A stretch of DNA of 50,150 nt from Cohnella caldifontis (GCF_029360585.1 NZ_JAQZSJ010000016.1:1-50150), one strand, 5' to 3'; counted from the stretch's first letter, positions 34,688 through 43,642 are shown. The notes: a model not told the origin generated them from the sequence alone. Made by a program: numbers and translations.

Positions 34688-35866
34688 ATGAACAGACGCG
34701 TAGTGATATTGGGCGCGGGATACGGCGGATTGCTGACCGCGCTGACGATACGGAAGCATTTGCGGGCCGAAGAAGCTCCGATCACGCTCGTGAACCGCGT
34801 GCCGACCCATCAACTCGTCACCGAGCTGCATCGCCTGACGGCGGGCAACATCCGGGAGCAGGCATTAGCTCTGCCGCTGGAGAAGCTGCTGAAAGGGAAG
34901 GGGGTCGATCTGCGGATCGGCGGCGTGGAAAGCATCGAGCCCGATCTCAAACGCGTACGGCTGACGGAGGGTTCGGTGTTGGCGTATGACACATTGGTCG
35001 TCGCGTTGGGCAGCGAGACGGCGTTTTTCGGCATCCCCGGTCTCCGGGAGAACAGCTTTACGCTTAAATCGGTAGAGGACGCCAAGCGGATTCGGGAGCA
35101 TATCGAAGAGAAATTGGATTCGTTCGCCCGCGGCGGAAGGGAAGCGGACGCTTCGATCGTAGTCGGCGGAGGCGGTTTGACCGGCATCGAAACGGTCGGG
35201 GAGCTGGCGGATGAACTGCCCGCATGGTGCCGCGGCCGGGGGATCGAACCGGGGAGCATCCGCCTGTACAACGTGGAAGCTTCTTCTTCGATTTTGCCCG
35301 GATTTCCTTCGGAGCTGGTCGCTCGCGCTCAAAGCAGCCTGGAGAACAGGGGCGTCCGCTTCCGCATCGGGCAGCCGATTACGGCCGTGGAGGGGTCGAC
35401 GGTCCGACTGGGCGACGGGAGCGCGATCGAAGCCGGCACTTTGATCTGGTGCGGAGGCGTTCAAGGCCATCCCGTCGTGACGGCATCGGGAATCGAGTTG
35501 GTTCGCGGAAGAGCCGCCGTAACGGCCGATTTGCGATCCGTGTCGCATCCGGACATCTTCGTCGCGGGCGACAGCGCGGCCGTCATCGGCGAGGATGGAC
35601 GGCCGTATCCGCCGTCCGCCCAACTCGCTTGGCAGATGGGAGAGACCGTAGGCTATAACGTTTTCGCGTCCTATCGGGGGGCCGACCTCCAGCCTTTCCG
35701 TCCGGTGTTCTCGGGCACGCTGGCGAGCCTCGGCCGGAAAGACGGCGTCGCCGTCGTCGGGGCGCGGCTTACGCCGCTGAAAGGTTTTGCCGCGACGGCC
35801 ATGAAGGAAGCGAGCAATCTCCGTTATTTATCGCATATCAAAGGCTTGTTTGCTTTGGCGTATTGA
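34688..35866 (+). CDS. ndh: Type II NADH dehydrogenase
   Basis: 392 residues. Non-proton-pumping flavoprotein at the inner face of the membrane that passes electrons from NADH to menaquinone. FAD motif VILGAGYGGLLTALTI from residue 6; NADH motif VVGGGGLTGIETVGEL near 160; the C-terminal FAD contact HPDIFVAGDSAA near 286; quinone-site PPSAQLAWQMG near 305. The FAD loop and length match Bacillus YjlD. Operon with the DUF1641 gene and a Rex-like promoter. The stop lies before a GC hairpin. Confidence 0.93.
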   Translation: MNRRVVILGAGYGGLLTALTIRKHLRAEEAPITLVNRVPTHQLVTELHRLTAGNIREQALALPLEKLLKGKGVDLRIGGVESIEPDLKRVRLTEGSVLAYDTLVVALGSETAFFGIPGLRENSFTLKSVEDAKRIREHIEEKLDSFARGGREADASIVVGGGGLTGIETVGELADELPAWCRGRGIEPGSIRLYNVEASSSILPGFPSELVARAQSSLENRGVRFRIGQPITAVEGSTVRLGDGSAIEAGTLIWCGGVQGHPVVTASGIELVRGRAAVTADLRSVSHPDIFVAGDSAAVIGEDGRPYPPSAQLAWQMGETVGYNVFASYRGADLQPFRPVFSGTLASLGRKDGVAVVGARLTPLKGFAATAMKEASNLRYLSHIKGLFALAY

Positions 35867-35887
35867 TTACGCGCCAAGCCGCTTCCT

Positions 35888-35935
35888 GACGATGCCCCGG
35901 CCGGCGTCATCCACCGGCGGCCGGCCGGGAGCGTC
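35888..35935. terminator. GC-rich hairpin in the ndh convergent gap
   Basis: CCCGGCCGG (35896-35904) pairs with CCGGCCGGG (35921-35929), enclosed by GACG/CGTC arms. No T tract on either strand, so a classic rho-independent terminator is doubtful; it may stall polymerase or only look like one because of high GC. Confidence 0.45.
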
Positions 35936-35947
35936 AATGCCCTGGGG

Positions 35948-36988
35948 TTACGGTTTTACCGTAATGGGAAAACTCATGCGCGTGTCGCTGTAGGAATCGA
36001 CTTCCTTGACGGTTCCGCTCTCTTCGTAGCGATAGCGGTAAGGATCTTTGACTCGGATGGCGTAAGTGCCCGGCGGGACGTCCGCTTCCCAGGTGATCGC
36101 GGTCCTTCTGGCCCCGCCGCGGGCGGGCAGGACCGTATCCTTAAGCTCCGCCGTCGATTTAACGATATCGGTTCCCGATTTCCCGGGGAACGCGAGTTCA
36201 AACCGCGCGCTTTTGATGAGAAGATCATGATCGCTTTTGTTCGCGAAGGTCAAATAGACCTCCATCGATTTTCCTTTTGCGATGGGCAGGCTTAAATCAT
36301 GATCGGTACTCAGCAGAATATCCAATGGCGTGTCTTCCTGGGCGTAAAACCCCTCTTGGTAAAATTTCCATGGAACTGCATCGATGATTTTCACCTCTAC
36401 GCTGTAATCCCGCACGGGCGTCACAAACGGAATTCCCGCCGTAAAGGTCCGCATTTCCCCGACCTTGAACCGATTGGCGTTTTTCCCGTTCGACTGAATG
36501 ACCTCACTCTCGGCCACCACCGCGCCGTTCGGATCCTTCAAAACCAGCACCGCTTCTTTCCCTTCGCCGATCGGTTTCAGCAGCTTCGCCGCGCCGCGGA
36601 TCGAAGGCTTCCTCGCCAGCCTGTCGTTCGAATCCCCGAAATCCACCTGGAGCTGCCCGACCAAGAGGCTATGGGACGGATCCGCGACGGTAAAGTTCGC
36701 TTCGTCCTCATAATACATGTCGACTTGCGGAGGTTGATCGGCGTACTCGGGCAAGCGGTAATCCACCGTGGCTCCCATCTTTTCGGAGAACAAACGGACG
36801 GGGACGTAGAGGCGATCCTTGTATCGGATGACCTCTTGCTGATCCGCGCCCGCGCTGCTGGTTTGGCCGTTGACGTGGAAGATCATGGCGGCTTTCGTCA
36901 AAAACGGTTTCGCCGAATCGGCTGCGGAGACGGAAGCGGCGGCAGTCACGGCAGCGCCGGCGAGAAAACCGGCGAGAAATTTTTTCAT
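35948..36988 (-). CDS. Secreted stalk-domain protein (copper amine oxidase N-terminal-like)
   Basis: 346 residues with a signal peptide (MKKFLAGFLAG...SVSAAD, cleavage near residue 23). The following region FHVNGQTS...IRYKDRLYVPVRLFSEKMGATVDY (split) is a stalk/Cu-amine-oxidase-N-like domain common in Paenibacillaceae exported proteins. The second half is a beta-sandwich-like intracellular-proteinase-inhibitor-type module (LTFANKSDHDLLI, PPGTYAIRVKDPYRY). Surface or cell-wall associated; no enzyme motif is visible. ATG 36988 follows GGAGGG. Divergent from the S66 carboxypeptidase. Confidence 0.8.
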   Translation of the reverse strand: MKKFLAGFLAGAAVTAAASVSAADSAKPFLTKAAMIFHVNGQTSSAGADQQEVIRYKDRLYVPVRLFSEKMGATVDYRLPEYADQPPQVDMYYEDEANFTVADPSHSLLVGQLQVDFGDSNDRLARKPSIRGAAKLLKPIGEGKEAVLVLKDPNGAVVAESEVIQSNGKNANRFKVGEMRTFTAGIPFVTPVRDYSVEVKIIDAVPWKFYQEGFYAQEDTPLDILLSTDHDLSLPIAKGKSMEVYLTFANKSDHDLLIKSARFELAFPGKSGTDIVKSTAELKDTVLPARGGARRTAITWEADVPPGTYAIRVKDPYRYRYEESGTVKEVDSYSDTRMSFPITVKP

Positions 36989-37150
36989 CGAAACCCTCCT
37001 TCATCTAGATGAAATACTGGAAAGTTCCGGAAAAGTTGCGATGCCGGCCGCCTTCGAAACGGAAACAGCGGGTTGTAGATCGCGAGATGGGTTACGCGGC
37101 GGTTTCCGCTCATACCTTTGGAATAAACGGGTGATACGGGAGGGGACGGG

Positions 37151-38071
37151 ATGGCCGCGAAAGGACCCGCGCTTCGGGCAGGGGATACGATCGGGCTCGT
37201 CACGCTCGGCAGTCCGCTCGATCGGGCCGTCATCGACGCGCGGATCGATTTCTTGAAAGGGATGGGCTTTCAGGTCGTGACGGGCAGCCACGTATACGAC
37301 GTGAACGGCTTTCTGGCGGGGACGGACCAGGAGCGGGCGGCGGACTTGATGGCCATGTTCGCCGATCCCCGCGTCCGGATGATCTTGGCCGTGCGCGGAG
37401 GAGTGGGCGTGGAGGGCATCCTGCCCTATCTGGACTATGCCTATATCGCCCGCAATCCGAAGCTGGTGAGCGGCTACAGCGACATCACGGTGCTGTTGAA
37501 CGTGTTGTTCCAGCGGAGCGGGATCGTGGCGCTGCACAGCCTTTTATTGCTCGATTTTCGAGCGGAGACGCCGGCTTATAATTTCCAGCAGTTTTTCGCC
37601 GCCGCCGCTTCCGGCTCCGTGCCCCGGCCGATCGTCAATCCTCCGGGGATGCCGTTGACCGGACGGGTTCCGGGGCAAGCGGCCGGCCCGCTCATCGGGG
37701 GCAACCTGACTTCGCTGGTCGGTTCGCTCGGAACGCCGTTCGAGGTCGATACCCGCGGGGCGATCCTGCTTCTCGAAGAGACGCATGAACCGACCAACAC
37801 GGTTTTCCGATACCTGGAGCAGCTCAGACTGGCCGGGAAATTCGCGGACTGCGCGGGCATCGTCATGGGCGAATGCACGAATTGCCAGACGGCATACGGC
37901 ACGACATACGGCGACGTCATCGAACGGTTCATCGTTCCGCTCGGAAAGCCGACATTGATCGGCCTGGCTTCCGGCCACGGAACGTACAAAGCTGCTTTGC
38001 CGATCGGCGCATGGATGCAGTTGAACGCCGACGCCGGTACGCTGACGCAGATGGAAGCGGCGGTTACGTAA
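37151..38071 (+). CDS. S66-family serine peptidase (LD-carboxypeptidase/MccF-like)
   Basis: 306 residues. The catalytic triad can be read by analogy with LdcA: S110 in VSGYSDIT, E209 or E210 in LLLEETHEP and H276 in LASGHGTYK; VRGGVGVEGI takes the usual RGGYG place. LdcA trims the terminal D-Ala from tetrapeptides in murein recycling, while MccF cleaves microcin C; sequence alone does not separate them. ATG 37151 follows GGAGGGGACGGG. The stop lies in a 14-bp palindrome that also holds the stop of the opposite gene, with an 8-bp overlap. Confidence 0.9.
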   Translation: MAAKGPALRAGDTIGLVTLGSPLDRAVIDARIDFLKGMGFQVVTGSHVYDVNGFLAGTDQERAADLMAMFADPRVRMILAVRGGVGVEGILPYLDYAYIARNPKLVSGYSDITVLLNVLFQRSGIVALHSLLLLDFRAETPAYNFQQFFAAAASGSVPRPIVNPPGMPLTGRVPGQAAGPLIGGNLTSLVGSLGTPFEVDTRGAILLLEETHEPTNTVFRYLEQLRLAGKFADCAGIVMGECTNCQTAYGTTYGDVIERFIVPLGKPTLIGLASGHGTYKAALPIGAWMQLNADAGTLTQMEAAVT

Positions 38072-38825
38072 CCGACTCGGCCGCCGCATAGGCCTCCGCC
38101 GCTAGGCACATATAGTAGGCCAGCCCCGTTTGCTGGCCTTCGAGCATGGAGCGGTGAAAATCGTCCTGCAGGAAAAACCGCGTCTGCGCCGCATATTGGC
38201 CCGGGTCGGTATCATGCCCATGTTCGCTCAGAAACGCCAGATGTTCTCCGATCAGCTCCCGGACCGCGGCATCGTCGTGCCGCGCGCCGGATCTTAGCGC
38301 CTCCGCCATCCCGTTCATGAACCGGACGGCCTCCCGGGCCGATTCGTTCATTTCCGTCACCTGGATGTTTTCCGTCTCGGCGAGCAGGTCGAACCCGTAC
38401 GCGTCCCGCAAATGCCGGTTTTGCTCCGCCAACGCCTCCCGCCACTCCTCCTCGCGCAGAAACCCGACGAACATTTTCCGCGTTTCCATCGGTTGTCCCG
38501 AGTTGCCGCGATCGAGGGATTCTTCCAACGTCTCCAGCAATCGCGCCAGCCTTTGTTTTCGGTCAAGCAGGAGTTTCCTCTGCTGGGCGAGGATAGCCTG
38601 CCGCTCCGGTTCCCGTTGCAGCAGACGTTTGATTTCGCCAAGCGGAAAATCGAGCTCCCGATAGAACAAAATTTGCTGCAGCCGCTCGAGCTGCGGGACG
38701 TCATAGACCCGGTAACCGGCCTCGGTGACTCCGCTTGGCTCCAGCAGACCGATTTTGTGATAGTGGTGCAATGTCTTCACGGTAACGCCGGACAATTCGG
38801 CCACTTCTTTCACGGTGTACGGCAA
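38064..38825 (-). CDS. MerR-family regulator with TipAS antibiotic-binding domain
   Basis: 253 residues. The N-terminal MerR domain (YTVKEVAELSGVTVKTLHHY from residue 3, then GLLEPSGVTEAGYRVYD), a coiled dimer helix near 75-115, and a C-terminal TipAS domain (about 125-250) that in TipA and Mta captures thiopeptides or drugs. TTG 38825 is the start: AAGGAGG lies 8 bases upstream and translation begins at the family N-terminus. The promoter at 38879-38909 has the 19-bp spacer and dyad of MerR targets, so it likely activates its own gene. Confidence 0.92.
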   Translation of the reverse strand: MPYTVKEVAELSGVTVKTLHHYHKIGLLEPSGVTEAGYRVYDVPQLERLQQILFYRELDFPLGEIKRLLQREPERQAILAQQRKLLLDRKQRLARLLETLEESLDRGNSGQPMETRKMFVGFLREEEWREALAEQNRHLRDAYGFDLLAETENIQVTEMNESAREAVRFMNGMAEALRSGARHDDAAVRELIGEHLAFLSEHGHDTDPGQYAAQTRFFLQDDFHRSMLEGQQTGLAYYMCLAAEAYAAAESVT

Positions 38826-38878
38826 CGGACGTTCCTCCTTCAGGATTTTGGCGGGGCTAACGCTCGCCTTTCCCTATC

Positions 38879-38909
38879 ATCCTAAAGTCTCCCCTAAGGG
38901 GAGAGTCAA
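38879..38909 (-). promoter_or_regulatory. MerR-type promoter with 19-bp spacer and 17-bp palindrome
   Basis: On minus: TTGACT (38909-38904), 19-bp spacer, TAGGAT (38884-38879). The spacer holds TCTCCCCT-A-AGGGGAGA (38888-38904), a perfect dyad with 8-bp arms. Overlong spacers that need DNA untwisting are the mark of MerR activators. Confidence 0.85.
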
Positions 38910-39021
38910 GAGGGCGTGGCCGAAGCTTGGGCATGAAAAATCGCAGATGCCGAAATGGGGGATGGACAAGTCCGTCCGGCTCATGGAATATAAGGGATAG
39001 TTGGTTACCTAAAGGAGACGG

Positions 39022-39825
39022 ATGAACATGAGCCATTACGAAACGATTCCGTTGTGGGACGGAGAGCCGCCGTATAGCGAAGGGGTGGAGCAGAAGACGC
39101 AACCGACCCTGACGCTGTACCCGGTTCCGAACGCCAAGGGTATGGTGGTCGTTTGTCCCGGCGGCGGATACCAGCATCTCGCGGATCATGAAGGGGAGCC
39201 GGTCGCGCTGTGGCTGAACCGGATCGGCATCTCCGCCGCCGTGCTGAAATACCGGCACTCGCCGTACCGCCACCCGGCTCCGCTGTCCGACGCTTCGCGC
39301 GCGATTCGATATGCCCGGCATTTGGCCGGGAAGTGGGGACATTCCGCCGATCGGATCGGCATTCTCGGTTTCTCGGCAGGCGGGCATCTGGCGGCATCGG
39401 CCGGGACGTTGTACGGGAACGGGCATCCCGAATCGGAGGATCCGATCGAACGGCTGAGCAGCCGGCCGAACGCGATGATCCTCTGTTACCCCGTGATTTC
39501 GTTCGGAGAATACCGGCATCACGGGTCCATGGTGAACCTGCTCGGCGACCATCCCGATCCGGCGGCCCGCCAGATGATGTCGATCGAGCAACAGGTAAAC
39601 GGAGATACGCCGCCCGCGTTCATTTGGTTTACCGCCGACGACGGCGCGGTGCCCGCGGAGAACGGGCTGCTTATGGCAGGCGCGCTCAGCCGTCACCGCA
39701 TTCCTTATGAGCTGCACATTTACGAACGCGGGCGCCATGGACTCGGCCTGTGCGAAGGCGAAGATTTGACCGCCCGCGCCTGGCCCGTGCAGTGCGAAGC
39801 CTGGTTGAGGAAACAAGGTTTCTAG
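39022..39825 (+). CDS. Alpha/beta hydrolase, acetyl-esterase (Aes/BD-FAE) type
   Basis: 267 residues without signal peptide. Oxyanion loop CPGGGYQHLADHEG near 45-58, nucleophile S118 in LGFSAGGHLA, acid D206 or D207 in WFTADDGAVP, and H239 in ERGRHGLG. The family removes acetyl groups from sugars or short esters, often in xylan use; no hemicellulose genes are beside it. The ATG at 39022 follows AAAGGAGACGG. Ends before a bidirectional terminator. Confidence 0.88.
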   Translation: MNMSHYETIPLWDGEPPYSEGVEQKTQPTLTLYPVPNAKGMVVVCPGGGYQHLADHEGEPVALWLNRIGISAAVLKYRHSPYRHPAPLSDASRAIRYARHLAGKWGHSADRIGILGFSAGGHLAASAGTLYGNGHPESEDPIERLSSRPNAMILCYPVISFGEYRHHGSMVNLLGDHPDPAARQMMSIEQQVNGDTPPAFIWFTADDGAVPAENGLLMAGALSRHRIPYELHIYERGRHGLGLCEGEDLTARAWPVQCEAWLRKQGF

Positions 39826-39849
39826 AACCGCAGCAGACGGCAGAAACGA

Positions 39850-39890
39850 CACCGCCGAAGGACGCGTCCGCGTCCTTCGGCGGTGTTTTG
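39850..39890. terminator. Terminator between esterase and YhcN genes
   Basis: ACCGCCGAAGGACGC (39851-39865) and GCGTCCTTCGGCGGT (39870-39884) are perfectly complementary with a GTCC loop. GTTTTG follows on plus; the minus side lacks a long T tract, so it serves the esterase best. Confidence 0.85.
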
Positions 39891-39892
39891 CG

Positions 39893-40630
39893 TTATTTCG
39901 AGCCCATCGCGAGCTGCAGCAATTTTTGGATGTCGGATGCCGTTTGGCGGGGCGAAGCGCTGCCCGCGTTCGAACGGATCCGGTCGATCGTCCGTACGGC
40001 TTCGGGGCTGGTGACGGCATATATCTTCACGTCGCCCATATTGTCCTTAATCCACCGTTTCGCCTGTTCCATATCGTCGTGGGTCGCGCCGTCGCCCGCC
40101 GGCGTCGTGCCGACGTTCACGCCCGGTCCGGCTTCCGGACCGTGTCCGGACATGCCGGCGGTTCCGCTGAGCAGCTTCTGCTGCATCGTATCGTACCGGT
40201 AGGCGCTGGTGCCGCTTTTTTTCGCCGCGAGAATGACCATGTCGTCCAGCGCGAATACCCGGATATCGGATAAACCCGCGCCGCTGAGCCTCGATTCGAT
40301 ATGCGAGGACAAGCCTTGGCTGTGCAGGCCGGAGCTTCCGATCACGCTGTATACCGAGCTGCCGAGACCGTAGCTCGTTCCGCCGAACTCGTTCGTCGTG
40401 CGGGTTTTGGCGCCATCCGCGCCCGGGATGGCGCGCGGATCCCCGTGACCGGCGATCCGGTGGGGCGTGAGCGAGTTGGCTTTGATTTTGTCGTCGGCCG
40501 CTTGCTGGCGGGCCGCCGGTTTCTTGCCGTCCGCCGCTTGCGTCTTCATGTTGTTGTTGGCTTGGCACGCCGGGAGAAACAGAAGCGCGGCTGCCGTTAG
40601 CGCCGCAAGCAGAGTGAATTTCGTTCTCAT
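39893..40630 (-). CDS. YhcN/YlaJ-family sporulation lipoprotein
   Basis: 245 residues from ATG 40630 with AGAGGTGG 9 bases upstream; ATG 40636 two codons earlier also fits. Signal peptide with lipobox ending FLPAC; then an N/Q/A/K-rich linker and a C-terminal YhcN/YlaJ domain (DIRVFALDDMVILA, WIKDNMGDVKIYAVTSPEAVRTI split). Family members are spore-associated lipoproteins of unknown action, made in the forespore. A very long frame extends upstream through the opposite genes but is only high-GC shadow. Confidence 0.86.
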   Translation of the reverse strand: MRTKFTLLAALTAAALLFLPACQANNNMKTQAADGKKPAARQQAADDKIKANSLTPHRIAGHGDPRAIPGADGAKTRTTNEFGGTSYGLGSSVYSVIGSSGLHSQGLSSHIESRLSGAGLSDIRVFALDDMVILAAKKSGTSAYRYDTMQQKLLSGTAGMSGHGPEAGPGVNVGTTPAGDGATHDDMEQAKRWIKDNMGDVKIYAVTSPEAVRTIDRIRSNAGSASPRQTASDIQKLLQLAMGSK

Positions 40631-40756
40631 CCGCATTTTCCACCTCTGGTCCAATCTCAAAGTTGTCGTTAGCATGACCCATCCGGCCCATGCATAACCG
40701 CGATTTTCTGGAAAAACAATAAATGAAAACCAATCCACACAATCGAGGTGTTCGGT

Positions 40757-41563
40757 TTGGCCCCAACAGACGAAAAGAAAAGCGCCAACCCGCCGCAAGT
40801 CCGGGAGCCGTCCCGCCGGAAATTCCTCGTCAACGCGGGGAAAGTGATCGGAGGCGTCGTGGTCGGCGGGGCGATCGGCGGACTGGTCGGCTGCAATCCC
40901 AACAATAACGACAACGCCAACAAGGCCTCGCCTTCCGCCAGCCCGTCCGCCGGAGGAGCGCAGGCCGCGGCGGAACCGAAAAACTACAACCGCGCGCTTA
41001 TGTTTTTCACGCAAGAGCAGTTCAGGACGGTGAACGCCGCGGTGGAACGCATTTTCCCCGAGGACGAGAGCGGTCCGGGAGCCCAGGCGCTGGGGGTCGC
41101 TTATTTCATCGACCACCAGCTGGCCGGAGAGTGGGGCTTTAACGGGCGGGAATACATGTCGCCTCCGTTCTACCACGGCGAAACCGTGCAGGGGTACCAA
41201 GGCCGGCTGAAAAGGCGGGAAATATTCACGATCGCGATCCAAGAGATGAACAACTACAGCCAGGCCCAATTCAAGAAAAACTTCGTCGACCTGGCTGCCG
41301 ACCAACAGGACAAAGTGCTGGAAGCGTTCGAGAAAGACCAAGTGCAGCTGACGACGATTTCCCCGAGCGGTTTCTTCAAAATGCTGCGGGCCAGCACGCT
41401 CGAAGGCGCCTACAGCGATCCGCTGTACGGCGGGAATCTCAACATGGCCGGCTGGAAGATGCGCGACTACCCGGGCAACCAGATGAGCTACACCGACGTG
41501 ATCGACAAGGATTTCACCGCCATCGCGCCGTCCAGCCTGCAGGACCATATGGCGGCACATTAG
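40757..41563 (+). CDS. Gluconate 2-dehydrogenase subunit 3-like, Tat-exported lipoprotein
   Basis: 268 residues from TTG 40757, which has GAGGTG 8 bases upstream; a GTG at 40748 is inside that ribosome site. Twin-arginine motif PSRRKFLV (R20, R21) and a glycine-rich hydrophobic stretch that ends in LVGC (C46), a lipobox. So it looks like a Tat-exported lipoprotein, probably carrying the folded flavoprotein partner to the outer face of the membrane. Then an A/S/P linker and the Gluconate_2-dh3 domain (FTQEQFRTVNAAVERIFPEDE). The flavoprotein gene starts 18 bp downstream. Confidence 0.88.
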   Translation: MAPTDEKKSANPPQVREPSRRKFLVNAGKVIGGVVVGGAIGGLVGCNPNNNDNANKASPSASPSAGGAQAAAEPKNYNRALMFFTQEQFRTVNAAVERIFPEDESGPGAQALGVAYFIDHQLAGEWGFNGREYMSPPFYHGETVQGYQGRLKRREIFTIAIQEMNNYSQAQFKKNFVDLAADQQDKVLEAFEKDQVQLTTISPSGFFKMLRASTLEGAYSDPLYGGNLNMAGWKMRDYPGNQMSYTDVIDKDFTAIAPSSLQDHMAAH

Positions 41564-41581
41564 AAAGGAGGGATTCGCGGC

Positions 41582-43297
41582 ATGGCTAAAACGTTGCCGA
41601 AAAAGGACGTCGTGATCGTGGGCGTCGGCTGGGCCGGCGGGATCATCGCGGCGGAGTTGACCCGGGGCGGTCTGGACGTGGTCGGACTGGAACGGGGCAA
41701 GGAGCGCAAGACGGAAGATTACTTCATGGTGCACGACGAGCTGCGATACGCGCAGCGTTACGAGCTGATGCAGGATCTGTCCAAGGAAACCGTGACGTTC
41801 CGGGCCAACGAGAACATGCGGGCGCTGCCCATGCGCGCCTACGGATCCTTTCTGTTGGGGGACGGGATAGGCGGAGCGGGCGTTCACTGGAACGGGCAGA
41901 CGTTCCGTTTTCTCCCCTATGATTTCGAAATCCGCTCCAAGACGATCGAACGCTACGGCAAAAACAAAATCCCGGACGGCATGACGATCCAGGATTGGGG
42001 CATCACGTACGATGAGATGGAGCCGTATTACGACAAGTTCGAGAAGATGGCGGGCATCTCCGGGGAGGCGAACCCGCTCGCGGGCAAACGGTCCAGCGAT
42101 TACCCGAACCCGCCGATGAAAAAATCGCCGCCGATCCAGCTGTTCGAGCAAGCGGCCAAAAAGCTGAATCTCCACCCTTACATGCAGCCCTCCGCCAACT
42201 TGTCGCAAAACTACACGAACCCGGACGGCGTTTCGAGAGCGGCCTGCCAATATTGCGGATACTGCGAACGTTTCGGCTGCGAATACGGCGCCAAGGCGGA
42301 CCCGGTCGTGACGGTCATTCCGATCGCCAAAAAAACGGGCAAATTCGAAATCCGGACCCATTCGCAAGTGCGGCGGATCTTACATACCGGAGGCAAAGCG
42401 ACCGGCGTCATGTATACGGACGTCACGACGGGCGAGGACATCGTCCAGCCCGCGGACATCGTCGTGATGACGAGCTACGTGTTCAACAACATCCGGCTCC
42501 TGCTCATGTCCAAGCTCGGCACGCCGTACGATCCGAAGACGGGCAAAGGCGCCGTCGGCAAAAATTACGCTTACCAGGTCCAGAAGGGCAACGCGACGGG
42601 CTTTTTCGACGACAAGAAATTCAATCTGTTCGCGGGCGCGGGTTCGCTCGGCATGAACCTGGACGATTACAACGGAGACAATTTCGACCACAAAGACGTC
42701 AAATTCATCCACGGGGCTTCGATCAGCATCGGGCAGACCGGTTTCCGCCCGATCGGCAACAACACGGTTCCGTCCGGCACGCCCACTTGGGGCAAGGAAT
42801 TCAAAGCCGCCTCGGTCAAATACGCGAACAGCGCGCTGAAAGTCGGCGCCCAGGGCTCTTCCATGCCCTGGAAGCATCATTTCGTCGATCTGGATCCGAC
42901 GTACAAGGACGCGTTCGGGGACACTTTGCCGCGGCTCACCTTCGATTTCGAGGATCAAGACAAAGAACTCACCGCCTACATGACGGACCGGTGCGCGGAG
43001 ATCATGAAGGAGATGGGCGCGTCGAAGATCGACAAGGCGAAGTCGCTCGGCCCTTACGAGATCACGACCTACCAGTCCACCCACAACACGGGCGGCACCA
43101 TCATCGGCTCCTCGCCGGATACGTCCGTGGTGAACAACTACCTGCAAATGTGGGAGGCCGAGAACGTGTTCGTCATCGGGGCCAGCAATTTCCCCCACAA
43201 CTCCGGCTACAACCCGACGGATACGGTGGGCGCCTTGGCCTACCGGGCTTCGGAGGGGATTCTCAAGTACGCCAAATCGGGCGGGTTGCTCGTTTGA
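41582..43297 (+). CDS. GMC-family oxidoreductase, gluconate 2-dehydrogenase flavoprotein type
   Basis: 571 residues. N-terminal FAD fold VIVGVGWAGGIIAAELTRGG from residue 11; GDGIGGAGVHWNGQTFR near 97, where family members hold the FAD; CQYCGYCERFGCEYGA near 222 is a cysteine-rich segment. The C-terminal GMC part has STHNTGGTIIG and NFPHNSGYNPTDT with the catalytic H/N pair. No signal peptide of its own, so it probably travels with subunit 3 through Tat. It oxidises a sugar acid or alcohol; gluconate is a family name, not proof. Ends at a strong terminator. Confidence 0.9.
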   Translation: MAKTLPKKDVVIVGVGWAGGIIAAELTRGGLDVVGLERGKERKTEDYFMVHDELRYAQRYELMQDLSKETVTFRANENMRALPMRAYGSFLLGDGIGGAGVHWNGQTFRFLPYDFEIRSKTIERYGKNKIPDGMTIQDWGITYDEMEPYYDKFEKMAGISGEANPLAGKRSSDYPNPPMKKSPPIQLFEQAAKKLNLHPYMQPSANLSQNYTNPDGVSRAACQYCGYCERFGCEYGAKADPVVTVIPIAKKTGKFEIRTHSQVRRILHTGGKATGVMYTDVTTGEDIVQPADIVVMTSYVFNNIRLLLMSKLGTPYDPKTGKGAVGKNYAYQVQKGNATGFFDDKKFNLFAGAGSLGMNLDDYNGDNFDHKDVKFIHGASISIGQTGFRPIGNNTVPSGTPTWGKEFKAASVKYANSALKVGAQGSSMPWKHHFVDLDPTYKDAFGDTLPRLTFDFEDQDKELTAYMTDRCAEIMKEMGASKIDKAKSLGPYEITTYQSTHNTGGTIIGSSPDTSVVNNYLQMWEAENVFVIGASNFPHNSGYNPTDTVGALAYRASEGILKYAKSGGLLV

Positions 43298-43315
43298 CCT
43301 TCGGATCATGCAATA

Positions 43316-43352
43316 CGCCCCCGAACTCTCTGAGCCCGGGGGCGATATTTTT
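43316..43352 (+). terminator. Terminator of the dehydrogenase operon
   Basis: CGCCCCCG (43316-43323) pairs with CGGGGGCG (43337-43344), followed by ATATTTTTT. Confidence 0.9.
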
Positions 43353-43372
43353 TGAAAAGCCTGATGCATAGA

Positions 43373-43413
43373 TAAGGACCTCATTTTCCCTGCCAGGGAA
43401 AATGAGGTCCTTA
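43373..43413. repeat. 19-bp perfect inverted repeat after tatA
   Basis: TAAGGACCTCATTTTCCCT (43373-43391) and its exact complement (43395-43413) are separated by GCC. There is no T tract on either side, so it could be a terminator of a less usual type, an RNA-stability hairpin or a protein site. It lies in the convergent gap between the dehydrogenase operon and tatA. Confidence 0.8.
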
Positions 43414-43438
43414 CATGTATCAAATGAACCGCACCGCC

Positions 43439-43642
43439 TCAGCTCAGCTTCTGCGCCTCTTCCTTCAGCAGCTCGATGGGCTCGGCTTTATCGTCGTCCG
43501 TAATGCCCCGGGTGGAGTTGCGGAACTCCCGCAGCGTGTCGCCGAACGCCCTGCCGAGCTGCGGCAGCTTGGCGGGACCGAAGACGATCAGCGCGATCAC
43601 GAGAATGATCAGCAAGCCGGAAATTCCGATGTTGTGGAACAT
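43439..43642 (-). CDS. tatA: Twin-arginine translocase subunit TatA
   Basis: 67 residues: one membrane helix (about 6-22, [18 protein letters not shown]), the [10 protein letters not shown] hinge, an amphipathic helix and a charged tail. Forms the pore-like part of the Tat system that moves folded proteins. Located 44 bp after tatC on the same strand. ATG with AAGGAGG upstream. Confidence 0.95.
   Translation of the reverse strand: MFHNIGISGLLIILVIALIVFGPAKLPQLGRAFGDTLREFRNSTRGITDDDKAEPIELLKEEAQKLS

Noticed and set aside
40637..42367. Upstream extension of the YhcN frame through the dehydrogenase genes
   Set aside because: The real protein begins with a lipoprotein signal peptide at 40630; the extension is antisense to two Tat-module genes.
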